Below, in pieces: positions 26,001-34,134 of a DNA stretch of 51,499 nucleotides (within the stretch, counting starts at the first letter, position 1; the number at the start of each line of letters is the position of its first letter). The stretch is from Akkermansiaceae bacterium (lineage in GTDB: Bacteria > Verrucomicrobiota > Verrucomicrobiia > Verrucomicrobiales > Akkermansiaceae), in NCBI GenBank assembly GCA_022424905.1, contig JAKMGP010000330.1, forward strand, positions 1 to 51,499, in the 5' to 3' direction. The position numbers were made by a program, and so were the translations under genes. The notes below the pieces were generated by a model that ran no database searches, was not told the origin of the DNA, and was given only the letters and a program-made list of their open reading frames with translations.

Positions 26001-26340
26001 CTACGTGAATCGTAATAGGAAAAGTGGAACGGGTATTTTGGAGGCCGCTCGGAATGCTGGAGTGAGGCGATTCCGCCCGATCCTTCTGACTTCGCTTACG
26101 ACTTTTGTGGGCCTCATGCCGATGCTTTTGGAAGATGATATGCAGGCAAAGTTTCTCATACCCATGGCTGTTTCGCTCGGCTTTGGCATTCTCTTTGCGA
26201 CCGCGATTACTCTCATCTTGGTTCCATCGCTCTATGTGATTCTTGAAGATATTCGTAACCTGGGCACTGATTTGCTCACAAGTCGAAATAAACCTTTGGA
26301 AAATCCACAAACTAGGGGAAGTTCATCGCATGTTCCTTGA
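23074..26340 (+). CDS. RND-family efflux pump (HAE1/AcrB-like)
   Basis: A 1088-residue inner-membrane proton antiporter. The N-terminus ([19 protein letters not shown]) is the first membrane helix; [20 protein letters not shown] is typical of the porter domain. A transmembrane helix near 405-425 carries the proton-relay Asp pair ([16 protein letters not shown]). The duplicated C-terminal half has a matching segment ([21 protein letters not shown]). There is an unusual Lys-rich insert at about 168-190 ([14 protein letters not shown]) that I do not recall from AcrB. Substrate unknown. The final codons overlap the start of the polyketide synthase gene by 11 bp. Confidence 0.93.
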   Translation: MQKSIKWFSGNHVAANFLMLAVLIAGFTAWFQLRKEVFPETSFDAVIVSVPYPNATPEEVVNGVVIPIEEAIAEVEGIKQVTSAAVRNIGTLTIEVETGYNTRDVMGDIQTNVDAIDNFAEKAEEPKFEELVVNRQILSLAITANTDEGSLRQYAEGIRDGLLTYLPPKPESKKKAFFADPGGFVQGLLKGQETIKKVELASVRPYEISIEVSEDALRRYNLTLQQVAMAVRGASLDLPSGSVKTNSGEIVVRALGRKYRGEEFREVTVKKMPDGSDLSLGEIATVIDGFEDIELVSTFNGRPAVVLHVFRVADQDTLAIAKLAREYVDSLEKPEGVEIDVWNDQSVILKGRLDLLKSNIGIGLILVLLVLALFLRPSLAFLVALGIPVSFAGGLWLMPGLGISINMISAFAFILVLGIVVDDAIVVGENVYTRIQQGEHPKEASWKGTHEVGIVVIFGILTTMAAFTPMLGLSGVSGKIWPNIPLVVIPVLGFSLLQSKFVLPAHLALLKPHSTTPSANPLTRLQRRISSGLERFVKVVYSPFLKLCLKFRYVVWTVFIALVILSVSLVKTGWLPFQFFPKVEGEILSAKLEMPLGAPFYNTQKVVKRLEAAALKLGETTQDNDGNSIVVNQLATAGMQPFQGGFSPNTPTGTHLGEVTLELAAAKNRDLSSAELKSMWQELAGEIPEVVSLAFRAETAAGGNAIDINFTGPDNDQLVAAATWATERLRNDYKGVVDVSNSDRRGREELIVRDLTPRGKALGFDLNMVMNQVRDAFYGNEVQRLQRGRDEVKVMVRYPESERGSLSNFEKMKLRTPEGEEVALLDVVVPEYGRGPATVTRVDRFRTISLKADVDLARGYNANEIVEKYTDEVLEKIAEKFPGVRYSFKGEQSDQRDSIREMGIGFVGALLLMYVLMAIPLKSYLQPLIVMSVIPFGMVGAVAGHIFMGLNMSIMSMCGIVALAGVVVNDSLVLVDYVNRNRKSGTGILEAARNAGVRRFRPILLTSLTTFVGLMPMLLEDDMQAKFLIPMAVSLGFGILFATAITLILVPSLYVILEDIRNLGTDLLTSRNKPLENPQTRGSSSHVP

Positions 26341-27337
26341 AGCTCTTGCGAGCGCCTTTCCTCCTTATACTTACACCCAAAAAGAGTGTTTTGAATTCAC
26401 GAAGACGACTTCTTCCTATCAGTCACTAAGTAGGCGCGGGCAAGGGATCATGGAGAGGGTGCTCTTAGGAGATTCTGGGATTAAACAGCGAAATTTTTGC
26501 ACTGATAACCCTGCTGCGATGTTCAAGGTGGGGGCGCAGAAGCTCAATGAATACTTTGAAAAGGAAGCTCCAGCCCTTTCGATTGCGGCACTGGAAAAAA
26601 CGGGTGTCGATCCGTCTGAAATTGATGCTCTTATCATCTGCACCTGCACAGGATATCTGTGCCCTGGGGTAACAAGTCATGTGGCTGAGAATCTGGGAAT
26701 GAGAGACGATGTGTATCTTCAAGATATTGTCGGCTTAGGCTGCGGCGCAGCCCTTCCAATGATGCGCGCTGCCGAGGGGTTTCTGGCCGCAAATCCTGGT
26801 AAAAAAGTCGCAACAGTGGCGGTCGAAATTTGTTCGGCGGCTCTCTTTATGAATGAAGAGCCTGGCGTGCTCATTAGCATGTGTTTATTTGGTGATGGTG
26901 CTTCAGCGGCGATTTGGTCTGATGAAGGAGCTGATGGGAAGTGGAAGGTGGGAAAGTTCGACACGATTCATGTTCCCGAGCATAGGGAAAAAATCCGGTT
27001 CATTAATTCTGGTGGAAAGCTACAGAATAAACTTCATCGGACGGTTCCCGAATTGGCGGCAGATGCAGTTGAAAAGCTTTGGCAGAATCGGCAGGGTGAT
27101 CCGGATCAAGTGCTTGCGCATACTGGAGGGAGAGATGTGATTGAAGCTCTCGAAAAGCGAATGGGATGGGATTTACCTGAAACACGCGCGGTACTGAAAA
27201 AGACTGGAAATTGCTCTAGTCCCTGCATTTTTTTCGCTCTGGAGGAGCGTTTGAAGCAATCAGAAAATGATTCTCGCTATTGGTTGACTAGTTTCGGTGC
27301 GGGGTTTGCGGCTCATTCTTGTGAGATGTGGCGTTGA
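26330..27337 (+). CDS. Type III polyketide synthase (chalcone synthase-like)
   Basis: A 335-residue thiolase-fold enzyme. The type III PKS triad is visible: Cys138 in [15 protein letters not shown], His264 in LAHTGGRDV (usually HPGG) and Asn294 in [10 protein letters not shown] (usually GNMSS). The C-terminal GFGPG-type loop reads [10 protein letters not shown]. These homodimers extend a CoA starter with malonyl-CoA and cyclise to pyrones, resorcinols or phloroglucinols. The family call is firm; a KAS III-like role is less likely because of the GLGCGAA motif. The ATG at 26330 has AGGGGAA 9 bp upstream and lies inside the RND gene. The product is unknown. Position in an efflux operon suggests the product is exported or sensed by the TetR protein. 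Confidence 0.88.
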   Translation: MFLEALASAFPPYTYTQKECFEFTKTTSSYQSLSRRGQGIMERVLLGDSGIKQRNFCTDNPAAMFKVGAQKLNEYFEKEAPALSIAALEKTGVDPSEIDALIICTCTGYLCPGVTSHVAENLGMRDDVYLQDIVGLGCGAALPMMRAAEGFLAANPGKKVATVAVEICSAALFMNEEPGVLISMCLFGDGASAAIWSDEGADGKWKVGKFDTIHVPEHREKIRFINSGGKLQNKLHRTVPELAADAVEKLWQNRQGDPDQVLAHTGGRDVIEALEKRMGWDLPETRAVLKKTGNCSSPCIFFALEERLKQSENDSRYWLTSFGAGFAAHSCEMWR

Positions 27338-27344
27338 CACATCC

Positions 27345-27358
27345 TCATCTTCAGATGA
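27345..27358 (+). repeat. Small inverted repeat between the PKS and FKBP genes
   Basis: TCATCT-TC-AGATGA is a perfect 6-bp inverted repeat in the 34-bp gap. A TTGACA at 27334-27339 overlaps the PKS stop, but I see no matching -10. It might be an operator or a weak attenuator; the FKBP gene may still be read from the upstream operon. Confidence 0.3.
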
Positions 27359-27371
27359 CCGTCCCTCCGAC

Positions 27372-29069
27372 ATGATTAATAGAAAACGCCGGCTGATTTC
27401 CGGTTTACTAAGTGGCGCTCTCGGTTTGACTGCGATTGCTCAAGAGCCTGCAGCTCCGGCAGGCGATCAGTTCAAGGCACCTGCAAACGTGGCGGCCGCT
27501 CCCGCTGAAGCTGCAAAAACACAGTCTGGCTTGGCTTCATTAGTTCTGAAGAAGGGGACTGGAACAGAGAAGCCTTCTGCTACCGATACGGTGAAAGTTC
27601 ACTACACCGGATGGCAGGCTTCCGACGGAACGATGTTCGATAGTTCGCTGCAGAGGGGACAGCCTGCTGAGTTCGCTCTTAATGGGGTTATCAAGGGTTG
27701 GACTGAAGGTCTCCAATTAATGGTTGTTGGAGAAAAGCGCCGCTTTTGGATTCCTTCTGATCTAGCCTATGGCGACCAAGGACGGGTTGCTGGTAATCTT
27801 ACTTTTGACGTGGAGCTGCTTGAGATCGTCAAACCTCCAGCAGCGCCTAAAGAACTTGTTGCTCCGGCCGATGCTCTTGCTACCGAGTCCGGGCTAAAAT
27901 CCAAGATTCTGAAGGTCGGGGAAGGTGATCTGACTCCAGGACTCGAAGATGTCGTGACCACTCAGTTTACGGGTTGGAAAGCCGACGGGGAATTCCTGAC
28001 GACCTCAACTCGTAATCCTCAGCCTGCGCAGTTTAAGCTGAACGAACTGAACATCAAAGGGTGGACCGAGGGTCTGCAGCTTATGAAAAAGGGCGAAAAG
28101 CGCCGCTTCTGGATTCCTGCGAGCCTTGCCTTTGGTAAAGAGGGGGAAGCGCCTGCCGGTTCTCCTGCGGGCGATTTGATTTTTGACTTTGAGTTAATCG
28201 ACTTCCGCTCAGTTCCTAAGCCACCACCGCCACCGAAGGATCCAAATGCTCCAAAAGATGTTGCCGCTGCCCCCGAAAGTGCGACTAAGACGGAATCTGG
28301 AATGGCCTATACGGTCATAAAGGCTGGCGAAGGAGATGCTTCTCCGGCTGATGGTGATCTTCTTAAGGTGAATTTTAAAGGATGGGACACAAATGGTGCT
28401 TCAATTGGTTCCAGTGAAACAATGGGTGGTCCTATGGCTCTTTCTCTCGACCAATCCCCAATCAAAGGATGGGCCGAAATTTTGAAGACAATGAAAAAGG
28501 GTGAGAGTCGCCGGGTCTGGATTCCTGAGAACCTTACTTTCGAATCGAAAGGCCGTGGAGCTCCCGAAGGCGCTTTGACTTTCGACCTCGAGCTGGTTGA
28601 GTTCAAGCCAAAGCCAGTAGCACCCAAGGCCCCAGCGGATGTGGCTGCGCCTCCAGCCGATGCGACCAAAACTGCTTCGGGACTCGCCTATAAGGTTCTC
28701 AAAGCGGGAACGGGTAAGCGCAAACCGACTGCAACCGACACGGTTAAGGTCCACTATGCAGGCTGGACTACAGACGGGAAACTCTTCGATAACTCGATTG
28801 AGCGAGATGAGCAGGCTCAATTTCCTTTAAACCAGGTGATCAAAGGTTGGACCGAAGGAGTTCAATTGATGGTTGAAGGTGAAAAGAGGCGTTTTTGGAT
28901 TCCGGTTGAACTTGCCTACAATAATCAGCCGGGTAAACCTGCAGGAATGTTGGTGTTCGATATCGAACTCTTTACGATAGTTACTCCCGCGGCTCCCAAA
29001 AAAATCGAGGCTGTGACTCCGCCCATCGAGGTGAAGCCGGCTAAGCCTAAAGATAAAGCAGCCGAGTAG
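27372..29069 (+). CDS. Exported peptidyl-prolyl isomerase with four FKBP domains
   Basis: A 565-residue protein with a signal peptide (to about 23, AIAQ-EP) and four tandem FKBP domains at about 50-153, 171-278, 308-411 and 434-537, separated by Pro/Ala-rich linkers. Domains 1 and 4 keep the usual pocket: VHY(T/A)GW, FD(S/N)S, VIKGWTEG, RFWIP, LAY, and a final FD(V/I)EL. Domains 2 and 3 have lost several of these (QFTGW and NFKGW in place of VHYTGW; TTSTRN and GSSETM in place of FDSS). They are probably non-catalytic binding modules. FKBPs speed proline cis-trans isomerisation, so the likely place is folding of exported or outer-membrane proteins. It ends in a strong terminator and may be the last gene of the PKS operon. 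Confidence 0.9.
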   Translation: MINRKRRLISGLLSGALGLTAIAQEPAAPAGDQFKAPANVAAAPAEAAKTQSGLASLVLKKGTGTEKPSATDTVKVHYTGWQASDGTMFDSSLQRGQPAEFALNGVIKGWTEGLQLMVVGEKRRFWIPSDLAYGDQGRVAGNLTFDVELLEIVKPPAAPKELVAPADALATESGLKSKILKVGEGDLTPGLEDVVTTQFTGWKADGEFLTTSTRNPQPAQFKLNELNIKGWTEGLQLMKKGEKRRFWIPASLAFGKEGEAPAGSPAGDLIFDFELIDFRSVPKPPPPPKDPNAPKDVAAAPESATKTESGMAYTVIKAGEGDASPADGDLLKVNFKGWDTNGASIGSSETMGGPMALSLDQSPIKGWAEILKTMKKGESRRVWIPENLTFESKGRGAPEGALTFDLELVEFKPKPVAPKAPADVAAPPADATKTASGLAYKVLKAGTGKRKPTATDTVKVHYAGWTTDGKLFDNSIERDEQAQFPLNQVIKGWTEGVQLMVEGEKRRFWIPVELAYNNQPGKPAGMLVFDIELFTIVTPAAPKKIEAVTPPIEVKPAKPKDKAAE

Positions 29070-29095
29070 TTCAATATTCTGTAAATCATTCAAAC

Positions 29096-29130
29096 CAGCC
29101 TGTTACGTAATCGTAACAGGCTGTTTTTTT
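29096..29130 (+). terminator. Rho-independent terminator after the four-FKBP gene
   Basis: A perfect 12-bp stem (29096-29107 CAGCCTGTTACG with 29112-29123), a TAAT loop and seven T. It sits 26 bp after the stop codon. Confidence 0.92.
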
Positions 29131-29189
29131 GTGGGCTATTTGGGAGTAATTTCTTGTGAGTTTGCTCTGGCTTATTTACCTGCAGAGTC

Positions 29190-30203
29190 ATGTACATTGA
29201 TTTGCGGAGTGATACCGTAACCCAACCGACTCCTGAAATAAGGGCGGCTATGTGTCGTGCAAAAGTGGGAGATGATGTCATGGACTGTGATCCAACGGTC
29301 TCTCGGCTTGAAGAGATGTCTGCGGAGATGTTGGGGAAAGAAGCGGGAATGTTCGTTCCTAGCGGGACCCAGAGTAACCTCTGTGCCCTGCTTGCTCACT
29401 GCGAAAGGGGCGATGAGTATCTTGTCGGTCAAACCGCTCACACCTATCTCTTCGAGGGTGGGGGAGCAGCCGTTTTTGGAAGTATCCAGCCCCAGTCTCT
29501 TGATCAGGAAGAAGATGGGACATTAGCGCTGGATAAACTCGCTGCACTTGTGAAGCCCGACGATTTTCATTTCGCACGAACGAAGCTTTTATGTCTTGAA
29601 AACACAACGTGGGGCAAGGTTCTGCCATTGGACTATCTCAAATTAGTTCAATCGTTTGCGAGTGATTATCAACTATCGCTTCATCTCGATGGTGCTCGGC
29701 TCTTCAATGCTTCTGCTGCAACTGGGATCTCAGCGATTCAATTGGCGAGGCCCTTCGAGTCGGTGTCAATTTGTTTGTCCAAAGGGCTGGGAGCTCCCGT
29801 GGGTTCTGTTCTTGTCGCTTCCGCTAGTTTCATCAAAGAAGCAAAAAGGTGGCGCAAGATGTTGGGTGGGGGAATGCGTCAGTCAGGAATGTTGGCAGCA
29901 GCCGGTATTTATGTGTTAAGAAACCACATCGAGCGATTGGTCGAGGATCACGAAAATGCTCGTCAGTTGGGAGAGAGCCTAGCTGGTATATCCAAGCTGA
30001 AGGTAGACCCGATTCAGACGAACATGGTCTTTGTTGATCTGTCTCGATTTGATGGCGCGACAGTGTCACGAAGCCTTGAAGCGAAAGGGATAAAAATTGG
30101 GGGATACACCGGCGGGAAACAACGCCTCGTGACTCACTTGGGAATTTCCGCTAAGGATATCGGGTATGTGGTAAAGAGCTTCGAAGAAGCATGCGCGGAG
30201 TGA
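29190..30203 (+). CDS. ltaE: Low-specificity L-threonine aldolase
   Basis: A 337-residue PLP enzyme that cleaves L-threonine or L-allo-threonine to glycine and acetaldehyde. It starts with the family's IDLRSDTVTQPT. The active-site His is in QTAHTYLFEGG (84), the PLP Asp in LHLDGARLFN (167) and the Schiff-base Lys198 in CLSKGLGAPVGS. Length and order are standard. It stands alone, between two terminators, and is transcribed in the plus direction toward the convergent NuoEF-type gene. The gene symbol follows the family name; glycine-forming activity on the allo isomer cannot be told from sequence. Confidence 0.94.
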   Translation: MYIDLRSDTVTQPTPEIRAAMCRAKVGDDVMDCDPTVSRLEEMSAEMLGKEAGMFVPSGTQSNLCALLAHCERGDEYLVGQTAHTYLFEGGGAAVFGSIQPQSLDQEEDGTLALDKLAALVKPDDFHFARTKLLCLENTTWGKVLPLDYLKLVQSFASDYQLSLHLDGARLFNASAATGISAIQLARPFESVSICLSKGLGAPVGSVLVASASFIKEAKRWRKMLGGGMRQSGMLAAAGIYVLRNHIERLVEDHENARQLGESLAGISKLKVDPIQTNMVFVDLSRFDGATVSRSLEAKGIKIGGYTGGKQRLVTHLGISAKDIGYVVKSFEEACAE

Positions 30204-30242
30204 CTTCCTCTAATAATTCTTGCAGCATAAACGCATAAAAAA

Positions 30243-30287
30243 CGCCCCGGACGAACTGCCTGCGAAAAAGGAGGACCGCCCGGGGCG
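30243..30287 (-). terminator. Hairpin terminator downstream of the NuoE-NuoF fusion gene
   Basis: The stem is CGCCCCGG (30243-30250) with CCGGGGCG (30280-30287), and on the minus strand it is followed by a run of T. The 29-nt loop is long for a terminator and the hairpin lies 165 bp past the stop, so an additional role is possible. Confidence 0.6.
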
Positions 30288-30452
30288 CATTGAAGAACGG
30301 GTTGGATTAATTTCCCGATCGCTCGCCAGTAAGCCAAAAAAACTAGAGCTATGACAGCAAAAGTTTAAAAAGAATTTAATCTTGTTTAGGTGATCTAAAC
30401 TACCCAAGCGGAATCCCTTTATTTCAGACGCTTCTCCAGAATAGGAACTGGA

Positions 30453-32147
30453 TTACGTAGCGGCTTCAATCTGTTCGGGAAAATACTTCATTAGTGATTC
30501 CGTGACGTGGGGTGCAGCCATCCCAAGCCCACAAGCTGATGTTGCTTTCATGGCCTCATTAATGTCGATCACTTCTTGGGTCCATGCCGCTAAATCTAGT
30601 TTTTTGGCGTCGCCATTCAAGCGCTCGGTCAGCCGTTGAGTGCCGATACGACACGGGAAACACTTGCCACAGGATTCGTGTGCGAAAAACGCCATGGCAT
30701 CGTGGGCAGCTTTCATCATATTACGGGAGTCATCAAAGACCATGATTCCACCGGCTCCAAGGAAGGAACCGTGCGAACGAATACAAGGATCATCTAGTGT
30801 AAGGTCATCAAGGATTTGATGACCGAGGAATCCTCCCGAGAGCCCTGCCATGGTGACGGCTTGAATAGAGCGTCCATCTAATGGTCCGCCTGCCCAATCA
30901 TAGAGGAGAGTTTTTAGGGGGAGGCCGATGGGGATCTCGTAGTTGCCGGGTTGTTTGATATCGCCGGAAAGCGATATTAATTTGGTGCCAGCATGTTCAT
31001 TGATCCCTAATGATTGATACCATTCAGCTCCTTTGATGATAATGTGGGGAATTGCGCAAAGAGTTTCGACATTGTTGACCGCGGTCGGTTTGTCTTCAAA
31101 TCCGTGGGTGACAGGAAACGGTGGCTTGTTGCGGGGAAAAGGGTGTTTGCCTTCCAGCGAGTTTAGAAGCGAGCCTTCTTCACCACAAATATAAGCGCCT
31201 GCGCCCCGGCGGATATACAGATGAAATTCAAACTCAGATCCGAGAATGTTGTTTCCAAGGAGTCCGGCTTCCTCGACTTCAGCTAGGCATCTTTCGAGAA
31301 GGATGTTGGTCTCGGGATACTCGTAGCGAAGGTAGATAAATCCGCGCTGAGCTCCGGTCGCTAATCCCGCAATGATCATGCCCTCGATGAGAGAGAATGG
31401 ATCGTAGTCCATGAGAGCCCGGTCCTTGAAACATCCAGGTTCACCTTCGTCAGCATTACAGACGATCGATTTGGGGTGGCGGTCGCACTCGGCAACAGCT
31501 TTCCACTTCAATCCGGTGGGGAACCCAGCTCCCCCACGCCCTGCGAGTTTTGATTCAGTAATGGTTTCGATGACACGAGTCGGCCCCGCTTCGAGAGACG
31601 ATTCTAGAGCTTTAAAGCCGCCGTTAGCTTGATAGCCCTTTAAGGTGTTGTGACCTTGCTTGCGAATATTTGAGAAAAGGGCCTCTTCATTTCCACTAGG
31701 ATTAATGGGAGGAAGTGGGGATGGAGTGGGCTTCAGGCTGGCTGCTGATTCGCCCGCCAAGGTAGTGTGTGCCGTGAGAACTGGGATGGGTTCGTCACAA
31801 CGACCTGAGCAAGGCATTCCAGTAGCATTTTGTCCCTCTTCTTTTAAAGTTTTGAGTATGTCGTCAGCTCCCCGAAGGCAGCAAATATTCCCGGTGCAAA
31901 CACGAGGCGCTTCTAATCCGCCGGGAGTGCGTGAGAAGTGGTGGTAGAAGGTCACTGTGCCGTAAAGATCTGCGAGAGGTGTTTTTAATCCTTCCGATAC
32001 CGCGCGGAGGGCTTCATCAGAAAGGTAGCCATCGCGATTATGAAATGCGTGAAGGAGAGGGAGAAGAGGGGCGGGTTCATTTTTCCACTGCTCGATAAGT
32101 TGTTGATCGCAACCTGAAATGGCCATGACAGGAGACTGACGGGTCAT
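30453..32147 (-). CDS. NuoE-NuoF fusion: NAD(H)-binding diaphorase subunit
   Basis: A 564-residue fusion. Residues 15-130 are a NuoE/HoxE/FdsG-like thioredoxin-fold [2Fe-2S] domain with C84-x4-C89 (VCTGNICC) and C113-x3-C117 (MPCSGRCDE). A linker follows. Residues 160-564 are NuoF/HoxF/FdsB-like: the FMN/NADH region GRGGAGFPTGLKWKA and CNADEGEPGCFKDR, RRGAGAYICGEE, and the [4Fe-4S] motif ESCGKCFPCRIGT plus ACGLG. Such modules pass electrons between NADH and a catalytic subunit in complex I, NAD-dependent formate dehydrogenase or hydrogenase. No partner subunit is in the window, so the donor or acceptor is unknown. The likely start is ATG 32147; an alternative M8 is possible. Confidence 0.9.
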   Translation of the reverse strand: MTRQSPVMAISGCDQQLIEQWKNEPAPLLPLLHAFHNRDGYLSDEALRAVSEGLKTPLADLYGTVTFYHHFSRTPGGLEAPRVCTGNICCLRGADDILKTLKEEGQNATGMPCSGRCDEPIPVLTAHTTLAGESAASLKPTPSPLPPINPSGNEEALFSNIRKQGHNTLKGYQANGGFKALESSLEAGPTRVIETITESKLAGRGGAGFPTGLKWKAVAECDRHPKSIVCNADEGEPGCFKDRALMDYDPFSLIEGMIIAGLATGAQRGFIYLRYEYPETNILLERCLAEVEEAGLLGNNILGSEFEFHLYIRRGAGAYICGEEGSLLNSLEGKHPFPRNKPPFPVTHGFEDKPTAVNNVETLCAIPHIIIKGAEWYQSLGINEHAGTKLISLSGDIKQPGNYEIPIGLPLKTLLYDWAGGPLDGRSIQAVTMAGLSGGFLGHQILDDLTLDDPCIRSHGSFLGAGGIMVFDDSRNMMKAAHDAMAFFAHESCGKCFPCRIGTQRLTERLNGDAKKLDLAAWTQEVIDINEAMKATSACGLGMAAPHVTESLMKYFPEQIEAAT

Positions 32148-32191
32148 TCAAAAGAAACAAGAGGGAAGCGCCCGTCGACCTTCGATCGTGA

Positions 32192-34129
32192 CTAAAAAGT
32201 AGTCCCAATAGCAAAGTGGAAAGCGCCACCAGGTTCTCCGCTGTTTTGTGACAGGGAACGACCGTATTCCAGTCGAATGGGTCCTACGGGGAGGCTGATG
32301 CGAACTCCCAAGCCAGCGGCTAGTTCGATGTCGGAGTCGAGTCCCGCAGCATCGCAAAAGACAAGGGCTTCAAATGGACCGGCGAGGTTGTGCATGTATT
32401 CAGCATTCGCTAGCCACCACTCTGTTCCTCCCAAAGCGTTACCGTTGAAAGATGCCCCCATCTTAAGTTCGGGAAAGGAGCGGATGGTGTTTGCTCCACC
32501 TAGAAACTTTCGTAGGTCGATGGGTAGGTTTTGGTTCTCGCTAGCTGGGGAAATGAAACCTCCCCGCAAGCCCAAAGCGTAAGAGGAATTTTCGTCCAGT
32601 GTTTGATAGTAGCTGATTTGGCTTTCGACCTCAAAAAATCCAACGGTGTCATCTCCATCTGAAAGGCCAAGAGAGGTGTTGAGGCGAGCAAACCAACCGT
32701 CTGAAGGCAGTGCAGAATTATCGCGCTTATCGAATAGTTGTTGCAGGCCAAGTCTTGATACCGTGTAGCTTCGTGGGCCAGCCAATTCTCTAGGAATCGG
32801 TGTGTTAATCGAAGTTTGGGACACAGTCAGACCAACCGTGCTTGAGTAGTTATTACCCCATTTCCATGTCAGTTCACTGCCAATTCCTCCTTCTAATTTG
32901 TCATAGTTGTCGAAGTCTTGGTTAACGAGAAACGCGCGGTTGGCAATCCTTAGATCTTGGCCCAAAAAGAACGGGTTACTGAGGCTGATGGCACCCAAGC
33001 CACCCAAAGAAGTGATTTCGGCCACTGCCGATAAATTTGATAAGCGTCCCCATGGGTTACGGTCGAAGTAACGAAGTCCGAGGGTATAACCCTCAATTGA
33101 TCCGTATCCCAAAGCGACGGAGTATCCCCTCGCCTTGGCTTCCTTGAAATGAAGGGTCAGATCTAGTTCAGCATCGTTAATCTGCGTTTTCTCAAGGCGT
33201 ACACTGGAAAAGGCTCCCGTTGAGAGTAGCTTCGTGATGTCTTGGTTCGCTGATTCTTCGTCAAATTTTTCACCGATCAGTTTGCTGAAGCGGTTCTGAA
33301 TATTAGAGGGTCTGGTTTTTTTGAGGCCGGCGGTCTGGAATGATCGAACGATGTATTTCTTTCCCGGTGTGATCAGAAAGTTAAGAAGGAGTCGGTCATC
33401 CAGGGTTTCTTTTAACATCACTAGCGAAATATCGGTATATCCTTGTCTTCGATAGTCTTCGGTAATGCTGCGGCGAAGCGAAATGATGTTTTCAGCGGTG
33501 GCTGTTGCTCCTCGAGCCTCACCAGCTAATTTTTTTAGAGCGGCCGAGGGCTGGACTTGGCTTTCTAGATTAGGAGTTTCGAGGATGAAAAGTGGTCCTT
33601 TCTCGACCTTCAAATTGAATGGGATTTTGCCGTTAGCTTGACGCGATTCTTGAACTGCTGTGACGATGCTTTCCCAGTATCCATTCGTGCGCAAAAGATC
33701 ACGAACTCTTTCAAGGCCCTCTTCAATAAATTTGGCTTCAAAGGCCCGTCGTTTAACCGTCTCGGGAAATGTCGCTTGGAATTGCTCTTGAATTGCCTCC
33801 ACGTCATCGAATCCAGTGACTTTGATCGATCCCAGAAATTGTGAGAGCCCCTCCTCAATGGTGAGACGAATTTTTTCATCTGAGATTTTTTGCCCCGTAA
33901 TCACAGCATCTGGCAGGCCGTGGGTTCTTAGATAGGATTCGACGAGGTAGGCCGCATCGTCGGCACGTGAATCGGTGGCCTTTCGCTTACGAATATAGTC
34001 CATTCGACCAGCGACTGCTTCCAAGAGGCTCTCTGAGGTGAATGATTGCAAGCCGACAAATTCGACACGTGCACCAGAAGTCAATGCTTGGGTGATAAGC
34101 AGAATCAAGATTATGATTCGAAAAACCAT
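32192..34129 (-). CDS. tamA: Omp85/TamA-like outer-membrane assembly factor
   Basis: A 645-residue protein with a signal peptide (to about 19), POTRA domains to about 340 (GSIKVTGFDDVEAIQEQF, KYIVRSFQTAGLKKTR) and a C-terminal 16-strand-type barrel (about 345-645). The barrel includes RLGLQQLFDKRDNSALPSDGWF and the GGANTIRSFPE turn, which corresponds to the (V/I)RG(F/Y) substrate-contact motif of the family (here IRSF). It ends in Phe, as outer-membrane barrels do. With TamB it inserts outer-membrane proteins or lipids. The gene starts 5 bp after the TamB stop, so the pair is an operon. BamA itself is longer; the neighbour supports the TamA assignment. Confidence 0.85.
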   Translation of the reverse strand: MVFRIIILILLITQALTSGARVEFVGLQSFTSESLLEAVAGRMDYIRKRKATDSRADDAAYLVESYLRTHGLPDAVITGQKISDEKIRLTIEEGLSQFLGSIKVTGFDDVEAIQEQFQATFPETVKRRAFEAKFIEEGLERVRDLLRTNGYWESIVTAVQESRQANGKIPFNLKVEKGPLFILETPNLESQVQPSAALKKLAGEARGATATAENIISLRRSITEDYRRQGYTDISLVMLKETLDDRLLLNFLITPGKKYIVRSFQTAGLKKTRPSNIQNRFSKLIGEKFDEESANQDITKLLSTGAFSSVRLEKTQINDAELDLTLHFKEAKARGYSVALGYGSIEGYTLGLRYFDRNPWGRLSNLSAVAEITSLGGLGAISLSNPFFLGQDLRIANRAFLVNQDFDNYDKLEGGIGSELTWKWGNNYSSTVGLTVSQTSINTPIPRELAGPRSYTVSRLGLQQLFDKRDNSALPSDGWFARLNTSLGLSDGDDTVGFFEVESQISYYQTLDENSSYALGLRGGFISPASENQNLPIDLRKFLGGANTIRSFPELKMGASFNGNALGGTEWWLANAEYMHNLAGPFEALVFCDAAGLDSDIELAAGLGVRISLPVGPIRLEYGRSLSQNSGEPGGAFHFAIGTTF

Positions 34130-34134
34130 GAAAC

